The position numbers were made by a program, and so were the translations under genes. Positions 23,944 to 33,265 of a stretch of DNA of 64,000 nt are shown here, piece by piece; position 1 is the first letter of the stretch, and the number at the start of each line of letters is the position of its first letter. Source of the stretch: Cenococcum geophilum 1.58 (Eukaryota > Ascomycota > Dothideomycetes > Gloniales > Gloniaceae); contig KV748229.1 in the NCBI GenBank assembly GCA_001692895.1, positions 867,112 through 931,111 of the forward strand, given 5' to 3'. The notes under the pieces are model-generated. The model saw nothing but the letters and a program-made list of their open reading frames with translations, had not been told where the DNA came from and searched no databases.

Positions 23944-25993
23944 ATGAAGCTTCTTCTTCCAATCTTTATTGCTTTTCCTGCCATCGCTCTCGCAAGTGGG
24001 CCATACACGACCACCGTTGTTCCCTGGAAGCCCAAAAATGCTACGAGTGTTGATGTAAGTACAGTTTACTATTTATCGGATCGTACCAATGGCATTGTTC
24101 ACATTGTCGACCTCTCATCTGCCACAGAGACAGGTAGTATATCAGGCTTTGTAGGGGCTCACATTGTTAATGGGACATTGGATAAGCCAACGTCCGGTCC
24201 AACTGGCCTTCTCGGAATCCCGGGCCACAATGAACTATTCGTGGGAGACGGTGATGGCACTGTGAAGGTGGTCGATCTCAGCAGTAACAAGGTCGTTGAC
24301 AAGGTCCAACTCGAGACCAAGAAGCGCGCAGATGAGATGACCTTTGACGCCAAGCACAATCTAGCAGTTGTCACAGGCCCTGACGACGATATCGCCTCCA
24401 TCTGGTTCATCTCAGTTACGGACCGTAAAATCGTTTGGCAACATGACGTTCCCCAATGCCACGAACGGAGTCGAGAAGCCAGCATGGAATCCAGTGCTCT
24501 TATCAATATCGAATATTGATTACTGAATATTCAATATTGAATATTGAACGTCAAATTCAATATCAATACGATATGTTCAATACTGAAAGATATTGAATAT
24601 TGAATATTTTTAGAGTTAAGGTGGCCTTACAATACGTGCTCGTTTCAAATTTGTTAGGTAAACCCATAGAAAGCAAAAATTACCGAACATTAAATTAAAT
24701 CTTGCTAGTCATTGCGCACAATTTTTATACCCCCCAGAGCTCAACCCCCCGTACACTCTACCTTTAATTAACGCCATGCCTCCCTCATCTACCGACGTAA
24801 TTAGGGATGATGATACATCCTCCTCTGCTATTTCAGAGCTTAATTCTAATTGATTTACCCACTCTAGCGGCGACGACGACGACGCGCCGAGCGACTCTAC
24901 ACCAAATGTAACCACCCCAAAGTTGCCTCGTAAAAGGCGCTGGTTAGCTACTTCTACGTGGCAGCTTTCTCGCGATCCTCTCCCTTATAAAGCTATTCGC
25001 GAAGGCAAGAATCGAATATGGTACTGTTCAATGTGGGCTTATGGCGACGAATGTGGTACAAGAGGCTTTGGAGGCCTTGGCAAAATCTAGAGAGCAGTCG
25101 ACATCTACTACACCACGCCAAGGATCACGAAGGTGATAATGGTGAGAGAGCAGTCGCAAGAGAGTAGCTATTTTGAAGCTTTACTAGAGCCCAGGGGTGT
25201 ACGGAGCCTACTTTCGGATGGAGCGCTATGCTGAGGCTGTACTGTATTCAATATTCAATATCTTTTCAATATTAATATCAATATGGCCTTTTACGAATAT
25301 TGAATATTGATAAGAGCACTGATGGAATCCCACAGGCGGCCTCCTCTACCTCTCAATACCTGAGACCAACGACAATCCGGCGGAGAAATTGATGTGATTG
25401 ACCCATCGACATTCAAATTCACTAAGATTCTACCCGTGCCCGAGTGCAGCAGCCACGGCATTGCGTTCGGCCAAATCCAGCAGCTCTTGCTAGGATGCAG
25501 CCAGGACTCCATCCTCGCGTTCAGTGTCTCCCACACACTCATCATAGACGTCACGACAGGCAACATCACCACAACCATCAACGCTGTCGGCGGTGCAGAC
25601 GGCGTAGTGTACGACCCCACCGCCAACTACTTCTACGTTGCAAATTACCAGGATCAGGTCAACGGCAGCAAGACCGGCGCACCGGACCCAAAGCTTGCCA
25701 TCATCGACGCCGGGACGGGTACGCTGGTTCAGACTATCACTACTGATAATATTACGGCCCAGTCTGTGGCGGTGGACCTGAAGTCGAATAAATTGGTGGT
25801 CCCGATTGTGGCGAAGGGAATTGTGATTTACGACTTGAGTAACTCGAACTTCACGCCGTCTGGTACGCTGTCTGCAACTGGAACAAATGCACCAGTCGTT
25901 ACAGCAACAAGCTCAGGAGCGGCGAGGGGTAGCTTGGTGTCAGTTGTTGCTGTGATTGGTGCTGCTATTGTTGCGGGGGCACTGTGGGTTTGA
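23944..25993 (+). pseudogene. secreted beta-propeller-like (YVTN/SMP-30 type) protein interrupted by a hAT element
   Basis: A signal peptide (MKLLLPIFIAFPAIALASG) at 23944 starts a protein with propeller-like blades: YYLSDRTNGIVHIVDLSS, LFVGDGDGTVKVVDLSSNKV, later IDVIDPSTFKFTKILPVPEC, GGADGVVYDPTANYFYVANY and AKGIVIYDLSNSN. It ends with Ser/Thr residues and a hydrophobic tail (VSVVAVIGAAIVAGALWV), suggesting a GPI anchor. It resembles fungal lactonase/YVTN-repeat surface proteins. An 830-bp transposon at 24492-25321 splits the gene. Independently, a probable extra C in the CCCC run near 24452 and a missing base near 25377 shift the frame between these points, so the gene seems non-functional even without the insertion, unless those two are sequencing errors. 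Substrate unknown. Confidence 0.8.
24492..25321 (+). mobile_element. non-autonomous hAT-type DNA transposon
   Basis: An 830-bp insertion bounded by perfect 18-bp terminal inverted repeats, CAGTGCTCTTATCAATAT, and flanked by a perfect 8-bp target duplication ATGGAATC (24484-24491 and 25322-25329). An 8-bp duplication with CAGTG-type ends is the hAT hallmark. Both ends carry many short AATATTGAATATT palindromes, likely transposase-binding subterminal repeats. Inside, from about 24776, a broken frame begins MPPSSTDVIRDDDTSSS. It later reads RIWYCSMWAYG and, in another frame, RHLLHHAKDHEG, which looks like a BED-type zinc finger (C..C..H..H) from the N-terminus of a hAT transposase. The catalytic part is missing, so the element needs a helper in trans. 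Confidence 0.9.
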
Positions 25994-26022
25994 ACTAAAA
26001 GATTCTCATCTGGCGTGCAATA

Positions 26023-26360
26023 CAGTAAAACCTCCTTAGTACGATATGGGGTATATAACGATATCCTCTGTATTACGATCTGCACTCCTTAATCAAGCCT
26101 TTTTTAGTGTAATATTACGATAATCTGACTTTTGACAATATCGTTAGGCACCCACCACCAATATCGGTATAACCAGTAGAGAATTTGTATGGGAAGGGGC
26201 CCTATTTATCCCGCGAGGTAGACATCCTAAGCCTTTTTAGACATTAAGCCCTTCTCTTTCCTGCTTATTCACCCAACACGTGACTCCTGATATAACAATA
26301 CCATTGGTATTACGATACGCTCGGCCGAACAAACCGTATCGTACTAAAGAGATTTTACTG
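26023..26360. mobile_element. TA-flanked MITE, pogo/Fot1-like
   Basis: A 338-bp element has ~24-bp terminal inverted repeats: CAGTAAAACCTCCTTAGTAC on the left and CAGTAAAATCTCTTTAGTAC on the right (two mismatches), both continuing GATA. It is flanked by TA on both sides (26021-26022 and 26361-26362), the target duplication of Tc1/mariner-superfamily elements; CAGT ends suggest the fungal pogo/Fot1 branch. There is no coding capacity. It sits 29 bp beyond the stop of the broken propeller gene. Confidence 0.85.
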
Positions 26361-26749
26361 TAGCAGCTTTGTGTATTAATTACTTTCTTGTAATTCCTCG
26401 TCCAATTGTATACTAGTCGGCCTAGTGAAATTCTGTAATTAAACCTTTCTTTTATTGGCTAGCCCCACGAAGTGTGGGCCCCCAGTCTTAGCGTAGAACA
26501 GGAGTTCGCCCGAGACTCCTGTTCCGCCTGATGCGATCTAGGGCGCTAATCTCACTCCTGTTAAGGCGGGACTTGGCCCACAATTATCTTCTGCTTATCT
26601 GTCTCCAACGAATTCGGGCTTCTCGATGGAACTTCCAGTCGTATCAGCATCACACGAAATCGAGTAGGTGGGCGGTCTTGTTCTTTTCGATCACGTACGA
26701 CACATCTCCGTTGTCGTATGAATGAGTAGCTCATTCTGATTTGCGTCAA

Positions 26750-28340
26750 ACACCTACTACATCCTTGGTGTCTCTTCTTGGTGGAGTTTCAAAGAGTCTC
26801 GAGAAGGAATACACTCGAAATGCATCTTACGAAGCGTTGTCCAATCTGGCGAACATAATCTCTTCCTCGGATATACCTATGGATCATTGGCGGTTTCAGC
26901 CACAGCTAGTGGAAATTACCACGGTTTTTATCCCCATTCCCAGCCTTCTACCTCAAAAGCTTTGCGGGAGTATCCAAAGCATCCCCGTCCAATTAACACG
27001 AGGTCCACATCTAGATAATATCTTGGCGCACCCGGCTGCCAACTCAGCGTCCCAAATGGAACGAGTCACCACCGCGGGCAGTATTGGAGTTGGGGGCAAG
27101 GATGGATATTGTTAAATACAGGGGTCATGTGCCGAGGCCAGTTTGACTCCCCCAAGCCAGATGTTTGTGAGACAAGAAGCGCTGAGACCGAGGTGTTTGG
27201 CAGGAGAGAGGAGTTGGATGAGTGTTGTTGGACTAAGGTTAACATGTGTTAGAGTGAGACATTTTAGTCCCCTGGAAGCTGGTGGGTATCGGCGTTGAGG
27301 TGGTGTGTGCCGTCTACGCTAAGGTACTTCGGATTGGGGCAACAGGAGACTATGTCGAAGATGCCGAAAGCGTACCTAACGTTTGGATAGAGCTGCTGGA
27401 GGCTAAAAAGTGGAAATTCTTCATCTCCGTCGTTACCGCCATTGGCCTGTCTGACATAACTTTCCGCTCCATCCGGTCCAGTAACATCGGTTACCTCGAG
27501 ATGCAAGTATTGTAACCTGCTGAGCAATGTATCTGGAAGCGCACGGGGAAGCTCTACAAAGTCATGGGAATATGGTAATGAAAGCTGAGATTCTTAAGGT
27601 GTTCGAAACTTGATGCGCCGAGCCCTTCCGCAACGCTTGGGTCACCTTTGCCAGATGTGCGAGATTCAGTACCAGCTCCATGGGTGGGAATCTGCGGCCT
27701 CTGTGGTGCTCTGCTGCCTCATTGCTCATCCAGATATTTATAAATACTTCTAAGCTCTCAAGCCTCGAAGGTTTAGACAGGATATACGGGAGCTTTTGGA
27801 CGAAGGGTAATATAGAATCTTCATTTACCATATCATAGTGGCTCTTCTTGTAGGTGTTATTGGCTCTTAAATCGAATTTGACTCATCCGATCACCGGCGC
27901 TGCTATAGTGGTCGTGCGTAATATTAACCCATTTATAGCAATTTAGACCTGGTGACCACTCCCGAAGTGCAGAGCTCCATACCATCTGTACGTGGCGGAA
28001 AACAGCATGGCTGGCAGCTTGGTGGAAGACTTTGGGTGTTAATCTGGGGTCGAGTAGTGTACCGACGTTTTCCCAATGTATCCCTCCAAAAGTTTGGTGC
28101 TGCGAGGCACGCTTTTGGGTACTGCGGACGCTTCGTGCCACATTCCTCTGAAAATTGTCGCTGTCGACCAAACATAGGAGGTGAGACAATCTTTATTCCT
28201 ATTTTGGTTGATACACATCCTTCGAATATAGATTTCTCTTTTTCTTTCAATGGAAAGAGCTGGATAATATAATCGTGTCAAGTATGGAAGCTGCGTTGGA
28301 CATACTTCATCGTACAACTCGAGTAGGGGGTAACTCAATC
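26750..28340 (-). pseudogene. degraded F-box/LRR-like gene relic
   Basis: Fragments in several minus-strand frames read like a fungal F-box protein with leucine-rich repeats: LLELYDEVCPTQLPYLTRLY at the 5' side (about 28330), LESLEVFINIWM at about 27750, LSRLQYLHLEV at about 27520, CPNPKYLSVDGTHHL at about 27340 and AKHLGLSASCLTNIWLGG at about 27190. Stops and frame changes separate the pieces, and no splice pattern rescues them. No family can be proven; the F-box/LRR call rests on the N-terminal LYDEV-type start and leucine periodicity. It could instead be a diverged gene of unknown type with introns I cannot resolve. Confidence 0.35.
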
Positions 28341-28506
28341 ATTGTAAAGTCTCTTAGCAAATCTTGAATGGCAATTGATCTTATTGGAAAACGGCTATTC
28401 TGAGAGGCGCCGGGGCAATTACTTATGCAGCACAAAATCGTGAGCCGAGGTGTTTTAGGCAAGACAAGAGTTCGCGGAGCCCTCAGTCAGCGTTGATTCC
28501 GCCGCT

Positions 28507-29582
28507 TTAGATAGCAAGGAAACCAAAAAGGCTCAGAATAAGTACCCCGATAGAGGCGCCTTTCTGGCTGTTTCGCACTATACCAACCCTAGCACCGCCT
28601 GTCTTAATAGGCTGCCCGGCTGAAATAGTCTTAGTGAGGAGTGGTGCGGTTGTCGTTGTTCCAGTCCGCAACACCGACGTCGACGACGCGGTTGGGAATG
28701 GTGTGGCATCCGCCTTCCACGTGCTAGAGGTGTCCTTGAAACGAATGGAGTTGCCATTTATGTACCTGAAATGCGGCATTGAGGAATCCGAGGTATCGAG
28801 CTCAAGCTGAGGGTACCCAGCTGTGAAATTGGTGATACAGTCGCCGGTGAAGGAGAGTGTCATCGAGCTATTGGTAATATTTGTAGTGATGGACGCCGTG
28901 GCTGTAGAGTTGGAGAAAGTTACGCTATATGTGAAGAGGGTGGAATCACTCCTGTTTTCCATCATCAGTGTCATTTAAATCATCTGATGATATGATATAC
29001 ATGTCCGAGATGAGCAAGGAGCCGGGAACATACCAGGTGAAATGACTCGACTAATCAACATTCGCATCGTAACAAAAACTCAATAAATTAACTCCATTTG
29101 TTGCACTTCTTTCTGTCATACTATTTACCCAACTAGTCTGGTCCCCACTGACATTATAACCATCTTCCTGGCCTACTTTAACTTTCTCTATTTTGGACAT
29201 ATTCAAATTCAACAACTCTTCTCCCACAAAGTGGTAATCGAACTTTATGAGCCCACAGGGTGTTCCATCGTCTGCCCAACACGCATATGCTGCTGCTGTA
29301 AAGTCGAGGTTGTAGATGCTGTCATTGGCGAAGGTAAAAAATCCTGAATTTAGGCCGGAAGTGAGGTGATAGGGTTCGAAGAAGAATGGATTGCTGTCCC
29401 ACGGCGGATTGACACCAACATAAAGATATGATTGAGCGAAAGGACCAAGCGCTTGTTGTGAACAGTATTTGTTATCGGTTTCAGGTTTCAGTTGGGTAGG
29501 ACACGGTTGCGCTAATGGTGCCGTTGAAGGCGAGGTACTGGGAGCCCGCTTCGTCTTCAGTGGCATAGGATGCAGCCACAAG
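28507..29582 (-). pseudogene. GPI-anchored-type secreted protein, two inactivating lesions
   Basis: The main exon (29582-29034) starts in a frame reading LVAASYATEDEAGSQYLAFN. A direct duplication of GGTTTCA (29477-29483 and 29484-29490, plus strand) then shifts the frame by seven bases; the protein continues as DNKYCSQQALGPFAQSYLYV in the next frame. An in-frame TAG at 29051-29053 follows DANVD, and the coding sense resumes as SSHFTW across an intron (donor after 29034, acceptor before 28951) into SDSTLFTYSVTFSNSTATAS. The last exon, to 28507, has many N-x-S/T glycosylation sites, a Ser/Thr stretch and a hydrophobic end (GASIGVLILSLFGFLAI), all typical of a GPI-anchored wall protein. The signal-peptide exon was not identified. 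Function unknown. Confidence 0.6.
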
Positions 29583-29954
29583 CTGCAGACACGTCAAGGG
29601 TAAGGATTAGGTTGAATGACAGACATAGTCGCAGTCATCGTTAAGTTTGAAAAGTAAATATACACGAGGCCGTTGAATAAATAGGACAGGAGGAAAACTA
29701 CAGAAATGAGAGGATGGCTCCCTAAGAATACTTTCCTGGCGACTGAGTTAAATTAATATCAGCGAAGTAGCCTCGTATCTGCCTCATCCAACAATACGGG
29801 AGATGCGATTTTGAGGAGGTGGCTTGTCGGAATCTACAGGTTAGAAATAATAAGAAATATCGGCGAATTACACTAGTTTCGATAAAATGCTGCGTTCGTC
29901 AGCATCGTTCTTGGTTTTCAGAGTCGCACAACTTCAAAGTCACAATTTCATATT

Positions 29955-30141
29955 GTAAGAGCATGGAGCATAAAGACTGCATATAGGGAAATTTTGCTAG
30001 ACGAGAACTTCAAAATTTTAAGTCGTTTTGCGAGGCGTCCTGGTCACATCTGCGTACACAAGGTACCGCCATAGTAGGACTTAGCGAAAATCGCGAAAAT
30101 CAAAGTTCCCTATATGCAGTCTTTATGCTCCATAGTCTTAC
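29955..30141. repeat. 187-bp inverted-repeat element (MITE-like)
   Basis: Arms of 36 bp at 29955-29990 and 30106-30141 are inverted copies with about two mismatches; both contain GGAGCATAAAGACTGCATAT. The ~115-bp centre has no frame. No clear target duplication is visible, so transposon origin is likely but unproven. Confidence 0.6.
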
Positions 30142-30194
30142 TGTCGTACCCATCCATACGAGTCACCTCGATCGCGATCAAATCGGCCCCTCTA

Positions 30195-30416
30195 CAGCTT
30201 GTACGAGCTCCGGTTTCTCCCCGGTACACACGCAATTTCGCTAACAATTAAGTGCACCATCCAACGTAGACACTGTACACTTACCAAAAAGGTTATGCAC
30301 TCCCAGGCAACGTATATGCACTTACAAGAGAGGTAAAATTTTAAGCTTAATCGTATGTGCAAGGAAGCGAAATTGCGTGTGTACCGGAGGGGAGAAACCG
30401 GAGCTCGTATAAGCTG
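30195..30416. mobile_element. 222-bp MITE with TA target duplication
   Basis: Long inverted ends of ~48 bp: the left begins CAGCTTGTACGAGCTCCGGT and the right, reversed, begins CAGCTTATACGAGCTCCGGT. They differ by one base and a 2-base gap. TA flanks both sides (30193-30194 and 30417-30418), which points to the Tc1/mariner superfamily. There is no coding capacity. Its ends differ from the MITE at 26 kb, so it belongs to a separate family. Confidence 0.8.
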
Positions 30417-30448
30417 TATCTAGGCAAACAATCGGCAATTCGTGCTAC

Positions 30449-30468
30449 GTATGTATGTATGTATGTAT
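30449..30468. repeat. GTAT microsatellite
   Basis: About five tandem copies of GTAT in otherwise AT-rich intergenic sequence. Confidence 0.8.
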
Positions 30469-30966
30469 ATTCTATTATGGCCATGCACCATCTAGGGTAT
30501 GGGCCGTTACAGAGCGCTAACTAAATACTTCCTGCCATCAACATGCATGCTCCAGTTCAGAAGCCAACTATGAGAACTATGAATCCATTACCTAACACCA
30601 TGCTCAACCAAGGAAATAACAATTCGTGCTACAAGGGTGTGGCCGATGCGGGTCGGCCGTCCACTTTCGGGTAGTTTTATTAATAAACATTTTGCTATAG
30701 ATCTAGAAGTTTTTAGAAGCTTCTCTCTGTAAAGTGGCAAATAACCCAACTATATATTCGCCCTTACCCCTAGGCCCCTTTATGACATAGAGATTTAAAG
30801 TATATTTGTACTGTTAAAATGTATTAATATTAGGGCTAGAAGTCTAACAAGCTCGTAAGAGCTAATCATAAAGTGTGCATTACCATTAATTACTATCAAT
30901 TATAAGTAAGCCTTAGTTAGTTTGAGGTATAGACCGTCTTTTTTTTTAAAAAAAAAAAAAAAACAC

Positions 30967-31104
30967 TTAGGTAGAAGCAAAGCAATTCTCAAAAGTATAT
31001 GTAGTGGCGCCTGTCGCTGCGTCCCAGAGCTGTACTGTATCGTCGCCCAAGGCCAACGCAACCAGCTTGCCGTCTGGTGAAAAGGCGATAGCCTTAACAG
31101 ACGT
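30967..31104 (-). pseudogene. orphan WD40 repeat unit downstream of the HET gene
   Basis: On the minus strand the sequence reads SVKAIAFSPDGKLVALALGD then DTVQLWDAATGATTYTFEN and stops at 30967-30969. This is one complete WD40 unit (FSPDGK...VQLWD). It starts at the very end of the repeat tract of the HET gene but in a different frame, so it cannot be translated with it as the sequence stands. WD40 arrays are a common C-terminus of fungal NLR and HET proteins, so this is either the last unit of an older C-terminal domain or a piece brought in by recombination. Confidence 0.7.
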
Positions 31105-31119
31105 CGCCCCCTCTTCAAT

Positions 31120-33265
31120 CGAGTCATCATTTCTTTGTCAAAATTCCTTGCAATCTGGGCCACTGCCCCATCAGTGATCAGGACATCGCCCCCTCTTCGA
31201 TCAAGTAGAAGTGTCATTATTTCTTTGCCACCCCCCTCCCCATTCCCCGCCACTGCCTTAACCACCCCTTCAGTGATCGGGGCGTCGCCCCTCTTCGATT
31301 GAGTAGAAGTGTCATTATTTCTTTGCCACCCCCCTCCCCATTCTCTGCCGCTGCCTTAACCACCCCTTTAGCGATCGGGATGTCGCCCCCTCTTCGATCA
31401 AGTAGTAGAAGTGTCATCATTTCTTTGTCAAAATTCCTTGCAATCTGGGCCACTGCCCCGTCAGTGATCGGGGCGTCGCCCCCTCTTCGATTGAGTAGAA
31501 GTGTCATTATTTCTTTGCCACCCCCCTCCCCATTCCCTGCCGCTGCCTTAACCACCCTTTCAGTGATTAGGATGTCGCCCCCTCTTCGATCAAGTAGAAG
31601 TGTCATTATTTCTTTGCCCCACTCCCGATTCCCTGCAATCTGGGCCACTGCCCCATCAGTGATTAAGGCATCGCCCCCTCTTTGATTGAGTAGAAGTGTT
31701 ATTATTTCTTTGCCCCACTTCCCCCAATTCCCCGCTGCTGCCTTAACTACCCCTTCAGTGATCGGGACGTTGCCCCCTCTTCGATTAAGTAAAAGTGTCA
31801 TTATTTCTTCGCCACCCCACTGATTCCCCGCCGCTGCCTTAACCACCCCTTCAGTAATTGGGACGTCGCCCCCTCTTTGATCGAGTAGAAGTGTCATTAT
31901 TTCTTTGCCCCACACCTGGTTCCCCGCAATCTGGGCCACTGCCCCATCTGTGATCGGGGCGTCCCCCTCTCTTTGATTAAGTAGAAGTATCATTATTTCT
32001 TTGCCCCACCCCCCCCAATTCCCTGCCGCTGCCTTAACCACCCCTTCAGTGATCAGGACATCGCCCCCTTTTCGATCAAGTAGAAGTGTTATTATTTCTT
32101 TGCCATTCCACCCTCTCCCTGCCGCTACCTCTACCACCCCTTCAGTAATTGGGACGTCGCCCCCTCTTCGATTAAGTAGAAGTGTTATTATTTCTTTGCC
32201 CCACCCCCAATTCCCTGCTGCTGCCTTAACCACCCCTTCAGTGATTGGGACGTCGCCCCCTCTTCGATCAAGTAGAAGTGTCATTATTTCTTTGCCACAC
32301 CACCCTTGATTCCCCGCCGCTGCCTTAACCATCCCTTCAGTGATTAGGACATCGCCCCCTCTTCGATCAAGTAGAAGTGCCATTATTTCTTTGCCACCCC
32401 ACCCTCTCCCCGCCGCTACCTCAACCACCCCTTCAGTGATTGGGACATCGCCCCCTCTTTGATTAAGTAGAAGTGTCATTATTTCTTTGCCACCCCACCC
32501 CCAATTTCCCACCGCTGCCTTAACCACCCCTTCAGTAATCGGGACGTCGCTCCCTCTTCGATCAAGTAGAAGTGTTATTATTTCTTCGCCACCCCACCGA
32601 TTCCCCACCGCTGCCTTAACCACCCCTTCAGTAATCGGGACGTCGCCCCCTCTTCGATCAAGTAGAAGTGTTATTATTTCTTCGCCACCCCACCAATTCC
32701 CCACCGCTGCCTTAACCACCCCTTCAGTGATTGGGACGTCGCCCCCTCTTCGATTAAGTAGAAGTGTCATTATTTCTTTGCCACCCCACCCTCTCCCCGC
32801 CGCTACCTTAACCACCCCTTCAGTGATTGGGACGTCGCCCCCTCTTCGATCAAGTAGAAGTACCATTATTTCTTTACCACCCCACCCCCAATTCCTCACC
32901 GCTTCCTTAACCACCCCTTCAGTAATTAGGACGTCGCCCCCTCTTCGATCAAGTAGAAGTGTTATTATTTCTTCGCCACCCCACCGATTCCCCACTGCTG
33001 CCTTAACCACCCCTTCAGTAATTGGGACGTCGCCCCCTCTTCGATCAAGTAGAAGTGTCATTATTTCTTTGCCACCCCACCCTCTCCCTGCCGCTACCTC
33101 AACCACCTCTTTAGTAATTGGGACGTCGCCCCCTCTTCGATCAAGTAGAAGTGTTATTATTTCTTTACCCCACTCCCTATTCCCTGCTGCTGCCTTAATT
33201 ACCCCCTCAGTGATCGGGACATCGCCCCCTCTTCGATCGAGTAAAAGCGTCATTACTTCCTTAGA
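31120..33265 (-). repeat. coding tandem array, ~22 copies of a 93-102 bp unit
   Basis: Units share an almost invariant core (plus strand CGCCCCCTCTTCGAT followed by AAGTAGAAGTGT) and differ mainly in the short segment between the AAGN and KEIM motifs (WGWGG, REWG, GEGGG, RGWGG variants). Unit length is a multiple of three, so copy-number changes keep the frame. One unit has a duplicated Leu codon (AGTAGTAG at about 31400). High identity between copies points to recent unequal exchange or gene conversion. Confidence 0.85.
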
